Shown here: piece by piece, positions 1 through 11,608 of the stretch | Numbering within the stretch: position 1 is the stretch's first letter | Layout of the letters: each line of letters opens with the position of its first letter | Program-made: the position numbers and the translations under genes | DNA from: Gnetum montanum | Lineage: Eukaryota; Streptophyta; Gnetopsida; Gnetales; Gnetaceae | Assembly (NCBI GenBank): GCA_015680685.1 | Contig: MNCI01025002.1 | Span: forward strand, 473,108-537,107 | DNA length: 64,000 bases | Direction of reading: 5' to 3' | Notes under the pieces: model-generated | Database searches by the model: none | What the model saw: the letters and a program-made list of their open reading frames with translations, nothing else | What the model was told of the DNA's origin: nothing

Positions 1-2396
1 TCCAATGATGACGTATTTCTTGGCACATTTGTGTACTGTGTCTTTTTGCGCATTTGTTAGCTCATGCGGTGGTTTGCCATGCAAAAGGTAAGTCTTAATA
101 TTTTCGTACCATTTTGGCGTTCCTCTCGTGTTTAACAAAGAGATTTACGCTGCTTGAATGACAGGGTCTGTACATTCCATCATTAAAGCAGGCCAAGTAG
201 TAAGCAAGTGTGGTGGCACATTTAATGCCAGTGTGGCTAGTGCATTANAAGGCCAAGTAGCAAGCAAGTGTGGTGGCACATTTAATGCCAGTGTGGCTAG
301 TGCATTAGCTACGACATTTTTGTTATGTGGCACGTGTTGGGCATCAGTTGTTATGAATTGCTTCAGGAGATCTTTAACCATATCGCAGTAGGGCTGCAAA
401 TGCACAACTTTGTAGGCATAGACTCCTGTGATTTGATTGATGACGAGCATCGAATCACCTCGGATTGCTAGGTATTAGACATTGAGTTCTCTGGCTGTCA
501 ACAGTTCCCTGAGAAGCCCCTCATACTCTACCACATTGTTCGTACAGGGGAAAGCCAAGAGATAAGCTAATGGATAGACATCCTCAGGGGAAAGCATAAT
601 AACGACGACAACACTGCTGCCTTTGGTAGTCGAAGCTTTGTCGAAGTACAGCATCGCTTCGAGGCTTGTTGATACAGGGCTTAGAATATGTACATGTTCA
701 TCTAGAAATTATGGCTCTATCGTAGCTTGATCATGAACAGGCAATGTTGCAAGTTGGTCAGCTATAGCTTGATCTTTAGTGGACAATTGGCCAACATAAT
801 GTAAATCGAATTCGATTGTGATAACCTTCCAGCAAGCTATCCTACTACTCTCGTACAAGTTGTTTAAGATAGCTCACAGAACGTTATTTTTGCAAATTAT
901 GTTGACCTGGCTGCAGAAAAGATAGTGTCTACATTTCTTAAGTGCGAAAACCAATGCGAAACAGTTACGCTCCACTTCATTGTACCTCGTTTTGTACGCA
1001 AATAGAGCGTGACTTAGATAATAGATAGGGGCTTCTGACCCATCGTTCCTTTTTTGGCAAAGTAACGTAGCTATAGACACATCTAAGTTCGCTAGATAAA
1101 TGTAAAAAACTGATCCCTTTGTGGCGGGAAAATCATTGGTAAGTGTTGCAGCTCCTTCTTTAAGTTGTCAAATGCATGCTGGCAGTCATCGATCTATTCA
1201 AAATTAACACCCTTCTTAAGGAGATGTTGCATAGGATGTAATTTATTTGTTAATCTCGAAATGAACCGTTTGATAAATTGTAGTCTTCCTTGTAACCCAC
1301 GTAGTTCCTTGAGGTTTGTAGGTGGCGTTAAATCAATGATGGCTTTAACTTTGTTGGGGTCAACTTGGATGCTAGTCTCTGATACCACGAACCCCAACAT
1401 GCGTCTGATTTTGACTCCGAATACACAATTATTTAGGTTGAGCCTTAAGTCATGCTTGAGACATCGTTTAAGGACTAACTCTAGGTCTTTTGAATGATCC
1501 TCCAACTTTATAGAATTGACAACTATGTCATCTACATAGTCGTTCAATCTTCCTAAGAGGTAATCGCTAAAGATGTATGTCATGGCTCGTTGATATGTTG
1601 CTCCAGTGTTTTTTAGTCCAAAGGGCATCATAGTGTAACAGAAAGTTCCCCAGGGTGTCATGAATGTTGTGGTCAGTTGATGCTCTGGGTTAATACAAAT
1701 CTAATTATAACCTAAAAAATCATCCATAAAGGATAGAAGTGTGTGATCAGCTGTTGTGTCGATCAATTGATCGATACTTAGTAACGAGAAATTTTCCTTA
1801 ATCGTGGCTTTGTTTAGATCCTGGAAGTCTATGCAAATGCGTATTCCTCCCGTTTTCTTAGAGACCACTACGATGTTTGACACCCAGTCTGAGTAATCGA
1901 CCGTGCGGATGAAACCAGCCTGATACAGCTTGGTGATTTTGTTATGCATTGCTAGCACGATTTTTGGTTTAATCTTTCATGCCTTCTGTCTAATTGCTTT
2001 GATGCATGGATCTAAATCTATGTTATGCTGTATTAATCTCGGGTCTAATCCCAGCATGTCTTCGTACGACCATGCAAATACAACAACGTTGTTTTGGAGT
2101 ACTTGCATTATGCCACTCTGCGTCTGTTGGTCTAGGAGGGAACTAACCCTAAGAGTCTTACTTTCATCTTTGTGCATAGCCACAGGGATCTCGTTGAGAG
2201 GGTCCTTGGTCACATCATGAGCTTCCAGGTCTAGAGTTCAGGCCAAATGTTTCGGCCATTCTGGGGATATTTTCGATGTTGCTATGGTTGTGTCACAAAG
2301 GGAAGGGTCTATTCCTATTAGCATGTGATTGAGCTATCTAATGGTTTCCCCATATGGGCTTGCTAAGGCTAGGGGTGCGAATAAAGTTGCGTCCAT
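1..2396 (-). pseudogene. pol: pol of element A: reverse transcriptase, RNase H, second (archaeal-type) RNase H
   Basis: The frame opens at the ATG at 2396, with a linker containing AWSYEDMLGLDP (about 1977-2213). The RT palm follows at 1194-1958, with ICIDFQDLNKATIK, MPFGLKN and the catalytic YVDDIVV. RNase H 1 is at about 874-1080 (PIYYLSHALFAY). The second RNase H spans about 130-840: it has YFDKAST, VVEYEGLL and RGDSMLVINQ, supplying D, E and D, but the last acidic position reads VANALATLA (Asn) where A2 has IADALA. At 1-130 the frame runs into the integrase linker (KWYENIKTYLLHGKPP). A stop interrupts RT just after GYN near 1700, and others lie between the domains. The protein would copy element RNA into DNA; this copy cannot. 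Confidence 0.85.
191..310 (+). repeat. 60-bp direct tandem duplication inside the second RNase H of element A
   Basis: Bases 191-250 and 251-310 are near-identical 60-mers, with one T/C change and an N at 248. The period is a multiple of three, so it duplicates 20 residues (NALATLALNVPPHLL plus linker) in frame at the C-terminal end of the domain. The N at the junction leaves open a local assembly error. Confidence 0.85.
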
Positions 2397-2962
2397 TTGG
2401 AAATTGCCCTGCAAAACTACCAAAAATGGAAGTTGTTACATTGTTTTCTGCTGATCTGTTGAAATGATAAAAGTTTACTTTCTTTGCGTTAGAGTTACGT
2501 ATTAGAAAAGCTTCCAGTTTAAGGTCTTAGTGGACTGTTATAAATATGCACAGTCTGTGAGAAGATGGCGAGAAGATGAAAGATGTAACGTGGCGTGTCT
2601 AGCATACCAAAGTAAGGAATTTAAATTTTTGTACAAACCATAGTTAATGTTGGTCAGATTACGAGGTGATAAGCTATGGATTAGTTTAGGGTCATTTCAG
2701 ACCGCAGTTCATACGATATCTACGAAATTAATGCCCTGATCTTCGCATTTCATGTCATATTGACACTGGCATTTCAGGAAAGTTCCGCATCGATCAAGCA
2801 TAAAAATTAGTTAGTTTCAAGCAATTTCATTTATAAATCAACGATTCATGCTCAAAACAAGCCATAGATTTCGTTTCGCAAACTTGAATCTAGCTAGAGG
2901 AGAAAGGGAGCGGAAGCGAGGCATAAATAGATGATTTTGCGAAGATTTGCTCAATTGTAGCT
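2397..2962. other. Non-coding border between pol and the opposite-strand gene in element A
   Basis: No reading frame is supported here. On the minus strand the pol ATG (2396) is preceded by a good splice acceptor (TTTTGCAG then GGCAAT; AG at 2410-2409). On the plus strand one copy of the recurrent short inverted repeat lies at about 2514-2540 (GTC-TTAGTG-GAC). A TATA-like TTATAAAT at 2831-2838 and a second AT-rich box at about 2922-2930 precede the plus-strand gene start at 2963. Confidence 0.5.
2405..2420 (-). promoter_or_regulatory. Candidate splice acceptor just upstream of pol, element A
   Basis: On the minus strand GTAGTTTTGCAG ends at 2409, followed 12 nt later by the pol ATG at 2396. 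Element A2 has the equivalent site (TTGGCAG ending at 30001, ATG at 29990). Ogre elements of the Tat lineage are known to splice out an intron between protease and RT. I found no clear matching donor, so splicing here is an inference. Confidence 0.45.
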
Positions 2963-5900
2963 ATGGCACCAAAGGTTAGAGGAAAGAATGCCAAACTGGC
3001 AAGGATTGATGAAGTGCAGGAGAGTTTGTAGCAAGCTTTGCAGGCCAGAGTCGAGGCTCGGGAGGTTACTCTGCTCAATCGGTAAGTCGCCTTTCATCCT
3101 CTTGCACTATTGTTAGTTTTGTTACAACGTCATAGTCGTATTTATTTTGAATGTGTATGTTATGTTGAGTGTTAATATCTATTTACGTGGACTAAGCTAT
3201 TGTAGTTTGTTGCATAACCTTTGTCTTCGCTGTTGGAGACAGACCTTGTGTTGTCACAAGGGTTTAGGTAACGTTGAGCAATACTGTGCAAACGTAATGT
3301 ATAATCGAAAAGTCTAGGTATTGTATCTGTGTGTAGCGTAATCAAGGTTTTGTTTTTCTTTTGTTTTCCCGCCCATAATAGTTGTATATTACATTGGAGT
3401 AGTACACAGTGTTACTTTCATCATTGTTATCAGAGACAGACCTTGAGCTGTTGCAAGGGTTTGGGCGATGTTGGCTATGCATGTCCAGTATAATTTGTAA
3501 TATTCTAGGAATCAAGAGAACCCTAATGTCATGTGATAAATTTTTATGTCTGAATGGTGTGTCTAATAGTAATGCATTTTTATTGTACAATATTATGCTA
3601 AAGCCCGTCCTAATCGTTTTGGACATCGTGGGCATTCTATGCTGCTCACATGTTCTCACGGCCAATGTTCCTCCTTCTCATGCTTGTATAAAGGAGGAGG
3701 CGGTATGGTTTTGAAGAGGCGCACAACAATTCTTGTAGTTTTTGCTTCGTAATTTTAGTGTAATCGTCTGGTCGCATCTACCAGGCGATGTAGTTGCTGC
3801 TACTTTAGAGACACTACTGGTTGGTTCGACGCAGAGCATTTTGATGTTTTTGACAAACAACACGATTGAAAATTTGCAGATGCAAGACCATGAACAGAGT
3901 GCCAAAGGTTTGAGGCGTTTGAGTTGGATTTGGAAGATGCCTAGGTTTAACTGTTATCACACCTACAATACTCTGTTTGTGGCTCGTCATCTCACAACCT
4001 ACTTCCAGAATCTGCCTGGCACTGTGTATTATGGAAGCGGGTAAGTTTTTTTGTTTCTTTTCACGGTGTTACAGTATGCTAACTACTATTTAAATTTGCA
4101 TTGAGCGTAAAGAATTTACCTATCCTCTGTTGTGTAGATTTTTCAACAATGACAGTGGTCTCCTGGGCAATAATGATACATTGTCATTGACCGAAAGGGC
4201 TATAAGGGAATTTACTTCTATTAGCAACGTACGGGCCAGTGTCATGGGAAAATTGGCGTTCGAAATCCCAGAATACCCTACCCACTATGCCGACTTCTTT
4301 TCCAAATGTAAAAAACTCGGATGGCTGGATAGGGAATGGACTTTGGATCCTCCCCTCACCGTCGCAGACGTGCAAAGGAAAATCCCTCCATTTCCTTTTC
4401 CATTCGGGCTCGGTAAACTTTATTATAATGATCAATTGTATCAATGTTATTAGCTAGAAATGATGTATGAAGTTGTCTCAGTTTGCCTTAACTATCGTTT
4501 AATGTTAGCAGTCAGGGAATCACGGGAAATCACGATTATTGCCTCCGGTCGCGAGGCAAACAATCTCTTCTTCCGTTACGGTGATATAAAGGAAACACAA
4601 TGCTAGCTTGGCCATAGAGCAGCCCCAATTGTGTTAACCAATGACCTTCGGGAAGCTGGACTGATGGACCTATTTTTGGCCATAACCCCCGATGTCACCG
4701 TGGGTAAAATATTGACCCTAGTCAACTCCTTTAGCGAAGAAGCTTAGCATCTCTACATACGCATGCGTAATGTGCGTGTGAACTTTGACATCGACACTCA
4801 ATTGTTCACTGACCTCTTTAGGGTCCCCTTCGATGGCTTTCCTATAGAGGAAAAGTCAAAGAGGAGTTCCAAGTACCAACAAGAGATAGAGGAGTGGTTA
4901 TGGGTTAAAAAAGAAGTTAAGGGAATCCCCGTCAACAAGATCGAGTTGGAGGTGGCCAACACCATTTACCCCCTTTTTCAAGTTTGGGCCTTTCCCAAGA
5001 CACTCTCCCAAGGGAGATTCCTTACCATAGAGTAGGCCCAAATTATGCAAGAGGTCATGGAGGAGGGGATGCAGTTCAATTAGGCCAGCTATTTTGCTGA
5101 AGGCCTACGCGTTGAAATGGTCAGGCTTCGCAAGAAGCTTGAGTCCTGTTTCAATATGCATTTTTCCTTCTTCATAGCTTGCTTCCGGTGTTTTGCTAAA
5201 TTTTTGGTAGTCCAAAGGAATGGGGTCTGGGTGCAGCAAGACCGTAGCTAGATTTCCAAACTGTGGATTTTCCACATTTTTAGCACTATCCGATCATAAG
5301 ACCCTCCTGAAGGAATCGGGGAGTCATTGTCCGTAATGACTAAAAAGATGGAGGCACCTCGAATGCAGGGTCAAGATAGCATGGGTGGGGCACTCCCTTG
5401 CTACAATGGCGATGTGTTGAGGAGGAAGCACATAGCAGCTAAAATAGTGGACTCATCAGTGCAACGGAAGAAGCCTCGTTTGACCAAGGAGCCTGTTAAG
5501 CTAGCAGGTGGTGTGGGGCAGAAGATGTAGGTCAGATTTTTTAGGAGTAATCCTCCAGCGGGTAAGTAGAGAAATGTGCTAAGAATTATGGTTATGTTGC
5601 GTATAGATGCTGTTGCATTACGTAATGTTTATTGAGCTAGAGTAAAATCCTGTGTTAACTGACGATGTTGTGTGACAGGGAAGGAGAAGGTTGTGGAGTG
5701 GTTAACCCCTGAAATAGGGGCTATAATTTTGCGGCACGAGGAAGGGGCCCCAGCCTTGGAAGAAGAGGCTCTAGTTACTAAGGCAAGCAGCATGTAGGTT
5801 CCTATGCACGAGAAGGAAGTAGCAGTGGAAGATGCCGAAGTCCTTTCGACCGGGACAGGAAGAGGCAAGTGATTTGTCATTCAGTGAGGTTAACTTTTAT

Positions 5901-7348
5901 AGCGTACTAGACTCTAGACAACTGCTTATAAAGATTATACTGGAATTTGTTCTTTATATGGAATTTTTTCTGTGTAATAGGTGACCAGTGTGTACACTTG
6001 TCAACAGTGGCGACTTGATCTTAGGGCAAATTTCCTGATAAATTCACCTTTATGAAAGATGTCATCCAAGATATAATCGGTCGCTTAGAGCGAATCGATC
6101 TTGAAGCTGGTACGTTATGATCATTACGTAGAGGTTATTCCATTGTGGCATTACGCTACCTAATTATGCCTAACTGCCATTTTATGTTATTAGGAGCTTG
6201 CCTTAGATGGGATCCGTCAGAGCCTATTAATTTAGATGCCACCAAGCCCCCATCGGAAGAGACCGTCATGCTGTGCAACATTTATGACGAGATGCGTAAA
6301 TGTGCTGTACGCTTGACTCGCTCTTTATGGAAATGTCAAAGCGTGAACGAAGACCTTTGGAAGAAACTGCAAAGGTCAGAGAAGGAGAGGGTGGCTCTAA
6401 GTGACAAGGTTGGGGATTTAAGGTCGTAGAATGAATTCCTACAGGGCCAGGGAACGGGCAGCGAGGACTGGCGGATAGCTGTTGTTGACTATGCCCATTA
6501 CTAGACGGTCGTTAGGAACAATGTCTAGACCAGTCGTGAATTGGTTGAGCAGGGGATGCAAATGGATCCCCTAGCTCAGAAAAATCAAGACTGGAAGGAC
6601 TTTAGCGCGAGTGTGCAAGTATGGGGGCAGACGCAGAAAGACCATAAACATGTCTATAAGCGGGAATGCGTTGCCTATCGTCAACATTACAGGGACTCTG
6701 CCGTCGAGGCTCAATCCCTTCGACTATTCCTCGACATTATTGATGCTTGAAGTGCATTTGAAAAGTTTCAGGAGCAAGTGATGGTAAGTGCCTCCCTAGA
6801 AAGGGAAATGACTCTTCTTGGGGGGGAGATAACTGTCCCTTCCTTCTTCCATGAACCACACCGCTAGACTCCTGTGAAGAAGGGGAAGGTTACGGCTGGA
6901 GCTAATCTAGGAGATGGGGTTTGGTCTGAGCTTACTGAGGATGAAATTATGCAACATCTGTGGGTTGCCCTAGAACAAATCCCTTTTGCAACCGATGCAG
7001 GACCATCACAGGTAAGTTGTGGTGTTATTGTGCTTTCTTCATACCTAGTTTTGATGGCGATGTCAATATGCGTGTTATGTCTAATTGCAGGAATGACCCA
7101 AGGAGGTTCCTCAGCGGGATGAACATAATGAGGGTGACGATCCTCATGAGGAGGGTCTACAGGAAACAGAGCGTGATGGTGAAGATCAGTGCCATGGCGA
7201 ACAACCTCATACAGAAGAGCCTCGCAGGGAGGGCCTCCTTCACAAAGAGATGCCACACAAAAAAGGTGGCCCCTATGAGGATGATTTGCTAGAAGGAGAG
7301 ATGGAGCTGGGAGATACGGGCGATAGTGTGGACAAAGGTGATGCATAA
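2963..7348 (+). pseudogene. Opposite-strand, eight-exon accessory gene nested between protease and RT of element A
   Basis: Family not recognised. Exons read as 2963-3081, 3759-4040, 4138-4412, 4512-5561, 5679-5864, 5981-6109, 6194-7011 and 7091-7348. Introns are GT-AG except intron 5, which starts GC. Phases are 2,2,1,1,1,1,0 and the frame continues across each junction. The start MAPKVRGKNAKLARID is basic; exon 4 holds LYPLFQ-like and FPKTLSQGRFL blocks and a basic patch (QRKKPRLTKEP); exon 7 starts GACLRWDPSEP and contains a coiled-coil-like stretch with QDWKDFSASVQ and QTQKDHKHVYK; exon 8 is rich in Asp and Glu. Most blocks recur in the A2 copy. In-frame stops (for example in exon 1, six or so in exon 4, two in exon 6, one at the start of exon 8) mean this copy is dead; several fit CAG to TAG change. 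The composition suggests a nuclear or regulatory protein, but no enzyme motif is visible. Confidence 0.7.
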
Positions 7349-7544
7349 CATGGCTATATTAGCCATGGTTTGATTGTGATGGAACGAAACAAGAGACAAT
7401 ATTTTCCTTTAACATTTTAACGTAAATTTGGTCTCAAGTTTAATGTTCTTTTGTGGTTTTCATTTGTAAAGCATAAATGGAATCATAGGTTTTGGCACTA
7501 TGACAAGCTGCAGTTAGTTTAAGTGTACAGCGTAAATGAAGTTA

Positions 7545-7775
7545 CTAGTTTAAAGCCGTTGTGGGCCGCTAAATGATTCAAATGTAAAGTGGAAATGAAA
7601 TCGTTAGTTTAAGGCCATTTCAAGCCTTTGATAGTTTTAGGCCATTCCTGGCCTTTGATAGTTTTAGGCCATTCCGAGCCTTTGATAGTTTTAGGCCATT
7701 TCGGGCCTGTAATAGTTTTAGGCCATTCCGGACCTTTAATAGTTTTAGGCCATTCTGGGCCTTTGATAGTTTTAG
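7545..7775 (+). repeat. Tandem 27-bp repeat of a short inverted repeat, 3' of the opposite-strand gene (element A)
   Basis: From about 7608 to 7771 a 27-bp unit is repeated about six times. Each unit holds AGTTTTA followed by a stem AGGCC, six loop bases and GGCCT, with loops such as ATTCCT, ATTCCG and ATTTCG. A diverged copy lies at about 7545. The flanks 7349-7544 and 7776-7950 are AT-rich, show no reading frame, and contain scattered GCGTAAATG-like words. Confidence 0.8.
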
Positions 7776-7958
7776 ATGAGCGAAAGAGTCATGAAGACAG
7801 CTAATGGAAGTGTAAAGATAAGCATAAGTGTAATGAGAATAGCTGGTGGTAGCGTAAATATATGTGTAAATGAAATAAGTATTTGTACAACATAAATGGA
7901 ACAGCTGGTGGAAACGTGCACGTAAATTGCATGACATTTAGATGATGTGGTTCATTTG

Positions 7959-9300
7959 CTAACTTTGTAGTTGTTTCCTAACTGCTTTTATCTTCGGTGA
8001 CACGTAAGGACAGGGAGATTTATGACCTTGTTCCCTCACGCCACAATCTTCCTCTTGGAATGACAGTTCGGCCCAAACTAAACTATCATTAGCCACTCTT
8101 TTGGCTTGTTTTGATGTTTGGACAGGGGACTGGTCTTCAAAAATTTTGATTTCTGAACCCTGTTCGATTTCTATGTTGTTGACAACCTGAGGAGTCATTT
8201 CATCACCGTGGATGATCATCTCCCCTCCTGTGTAGGGTAGATGGATCTCTTGATGGATAGGAGATGAAACCGCCCTCAGTTGAGCTAACCAAGGCCTCCC
8301 TAGGAGCAGGTTAAAGCTCGACATCTCCTTAACGACAATAAACGTTGCGTCTGTGGAGAATTGGTTCCCTGCCACAAATTTGATGTGCACTGTCCCTTTG
8401 ACTTGCACCCATGCCCCGTTGAACGACTTTAGACACGATGTCGTTGTAGGACTAATATGATCAATCAGGCCTAGCTTATCTACTATGGGATATGGGATGA
8501 CATTAGTGGCTACCCTGTCATTTACATGTACTCTCCGGATCCGGTGTTGGCCAACCTGGATGGTGATGAACATGGGTGCCGTTGTCACCTGACCCTTTTC
8601 AGGGTCATCCTTACTGGATTCGTTGCAAAAGGTCAATAGGGAAGGCCCAGGTTTCTCATCAGTGAAAGGAAGCATGATGGAATGAATTGCTTTTTCATCC
8701 GTTGGCAAGCTCTCGTCCACAGGTATGAACATTAGCATGCAATCCATGGCTTCACGGTGCTTTTGGGATGTCATTAACAACTCGTACAGGCTCAGCGTTA
8801 TATTTTTCTGTTTAAGAGCCTCCTTGACCTGTGTAAAGGTGTTGAGGAGATCCCGACCACGATCTGACTACTTGCCACATTTTTCCTCTTCCATTCACCT
8901 TAAGAGATGGATTTCTTGGGGAAGAATGACATCTGGTCGAGGGCTATGTTTTTTTGGACTAGTAGGAGATGGTCACGTTTGTACACTTTTGTCCTTTCTA
9001 GGAAATGGGGCCAAGGGCATAGAAGAGAGGGGTTTAGGCTTGGGAAACCCCAGTGTAAGATGGTCGTTGACTGTATCAGTTGTCATACCCTCTTCTCCTT
9101 TTCTATTAAGCTAATATTGGGGGGTTGACTTGGAGGTTTACCCCTACACAGGAGGGGCAGTTGATGGTTTTGGCACCCTAATGACAAAGGGTGCCTTAAG
9201 CATAGGCGTGGGTTGGGTTGCGGCTTTATTGACTGTGGGCTATCGAGCAGTGGTCTGAGAAGGGGCTTAAAGGATAAAGGGTTGCCTTGGAGCACTCCTT
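7959..9300 (-). pseudogene. Retropepsin-type aspartic protease region of element A
   Basis: An open stretch at 8780-7959 is the gag-pro C-terminal part. It contains TTAPMFITIQV, HVNDRVATNVIP at the expected active-site position, and the flap and substrate region ending FNLLLGRPWLAQLRAVSSP. The usual retropepsin Asp-Thr-Gly-Ala is replaced by Asn-Asp-Arg-Val; A2 has Asn-Asp-Gly-Ala, so Arg and Val are losses in this copy. The frame ends KAVRKQLQS-stop, close to A2's RIKKQLNKQN-stop, so the gag-pro stop position is a family feature. The upstream part (8781-9300) is a low-complexity linker with frameshifts. The family cleaves the gag-pol precursor inside the virus-like particle. Confidence 0.75.
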
Positions 9301-9379
9301 GTCGGTGCTGACAGGCTTGCTATTTGGGGTGAACGAGAGGGTAGTCACAACACAAAGGGCTACTTCGGGTGTGCTTGAC

Positions 9380-11608
9380 CATTACCCTCTGGACCTACCA
9401 TGTTGATGGTATACCCTACGTTATTTGCATTTAATGGGTCTCGGTACACATGCATGGCTTGGTTTTCTGGGCATGCCGGACTACTGCTATCTAGGACAAG
9501 ATCACCATGATCAATCATGTGTTGAATGTTGTCCTTCAATGCCTAGCAGTAATTCATGTTATGACCACACAGCTGGTGGTAGTCATAGAAACGGTCCAAC
9601 CTGAAGTGTTTGGGGACTAGCGGTTTGTTAGGCAAAGCCAAAGAAGGGGCTTTAAGGAGCTCACAATGACGTCTGTGATGCTTCAAAGCCTCCTTAGATA
9701 CCTTCTTACGTTGAATATGGCCAGTTCCCAGTAGCTGCTTTAGAAGTTCTTAAGGATTTATGGGCAGGGCTGTGTACTTTGAACAATCTTTACGCTCAAA
9801 TTTAGGCCTCGGCTGTGGAGGTGATTTGGGGGTGAAAAGAACTTCTTGATTGGGGTCGTTTGAGCTAGTTGTTGGCTCAGCTAGCTCTGCAGAGGTCTTC
9901 TTGTTGTTGTTGTTTTTCTTCTTGGCCCCCTCGGCAACCGCAACTACTGTCGTCATCGTAGCTTTTCCTTTGTCCTTACCCTTACTGTGGGTATTTTTGT
10001 AGGCCACGTACACCGAATCTTTGCTAGCCTTTGTCGCGTCTTGGATGCTCTTAGTTTGAGCAAAGGCTTGGCTAAGGGAATGAGGAGTGAGGTAGTACAA
10101 CTTTGACTTAATAAAGTTGTTAACTGCCCCCTTGAAAATGGCTAACAAATGAGCCTCCACGATGGGTTCATGAATTTCATTCAAGGTTGTACTCCAACGC
10201 TGTATAAACCTCTGGACTGGCTCGAGCGGATCTTGTTTGACTCCCATAAGCTGGTCTAACATGACTTCAGGTTTCAGGTTGTATTTGAAAAGCGTCACAA
10301 ATTGAGTCAGTAACTCTTCCAAGGTCGAAATGGAAGAGCGTGGAAGTGCCCGATACCAGTCTAAGGCTTTACTCGTTAGGGACATGGTAAGGACACAGAT
10401 TATAGTGTGCAGCCATTGCTACAGTAGCAATGAATCTAACCTGAAAGTAACTAAGTGAGCGTTGGGATTGTCTTCCCCATTGTATTTCGTAAAATGAGGA
10501 AGTGGCATCCCAGACGGTAACGATAAAATGGGCACTACCAGATTAATAGGATCGTCATGGTAAAAATCCATGACTTGTACTGTGTCAGAACCAGTAGCCT
10601 TGAGGCATTTAACTTCCTCTGTAAGAGTCTGAATAAGTTGGAAAACTTAATCCAAACCCGTGGATGGAGATTTTGTTTGTAGAACGACGGGAGGAGTGAC
10701 ACTAGGTGGTGGAATAGGGACGACCACCGTCGGCTGTACCATTGGATAAGCTTTTTGTGTGGCTAGGGGCACAAATGATGCACTCGCGGAGCTTGGATTT
10801 GATTAAGGTGAGGATGGGACATCTGTGTATGATGCGCAACGAGAGGCATGTTTGGAACCCACCATGCTGTAGTGGTCGGCCCTGTCGTGTGAGTCAGGAT
10901 GAAGGTGGGTGTTGTAGATAATTGCAATGTAGGTATCGCGTGCACATGCGGTGACATGGGCACAGGTGCACGATGAGATGGATTAGGTAATTGCACCTGC
11001 TGAGGAATGATTTGTGATGGACCGTCACCCGGAAAGATAGTAGGAGAGAGAAAATGTAGGTGCAGTGAGTGTGGGACTCGATTAGTATTAGATAATGTCA
11101 AGGGCGTGGTAACCATGAACAACGGATTTATGCGGGACGTCGTGGAGGGAGGAGCCATGGTGAAATTAGCATGACCGCATCCTTTAGAGTGGGAGTCTAG
11201 ATCGTCTTGCCTATCATGAAGCGTTTCATCACGGAACAACTCCTCTAGTTTTTCTGGCGATGTCTTAGCCATCAGCATTTGATCCAGGATCCACCTTTGT
11301 TGATCTATCAGGGGTACAATGGTGTTGTGTGAAGGAATAAATTCCTTCCCGTTGCAATACATGAACTCGTATTCTCATTTTTCTTCAAGTTCTTTCGGAT
11401 ACATAGGTAGGTTTGCTGCTAGTTTAGCACATAGGAAATTGTAGTGTTCCCTACGCTGAGCGTGTCCCTCAGGCTCTTTGTTTTGAAGCCTGAGGGAATG
11501 GCGTGGTCACACCGGACTAGTTGGTGGTTCAACCACAGGAGGCGTAACTTGTATGGTCCAAGGATTCTCGAGGTTGGTAGTGTCAACAATGGTGGTTGAT
11601 GTAGCCAT
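9380..11608 (-). pseudogene. gag: gag of element A (capsid and nucleocapsid)
   Basis: The frame opens at the ATG at 11608. The capsid (Retrotrans_gag-type) domain is clearest at 10385-9750, with LTSKALDWYRALPRSS and FIQRWSTTLNEIHEP, and its start is disrupted by a frameshift near 10400-10760. A basic, low-complexity stretch follows. The nucleocapsid-like knuckle DYHQLCGHNMNYC lies at about 9548-9600, a Cys-His pattern of the Tat type. A stop falls inside the knuckle region and others earlier. Gag would form the particle that packages element RNA. Domain order and wording match the A2 gag at 37487-40170. Confidence 0.8.

Noticed and set aside
6864-7346. 160-codon minus-strand frame
   Set aside because: It is the mirror of exons 7 and 8 of the plus-strand gene, whose acidic codons leave the other strand open; no counterpart in A2.
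2963-7348. Plant mobile domain or transposase for the antisense gene product
   Set aside because: I looked for plant-mobile-domain text and catalytic triads and found none; left unassigned.
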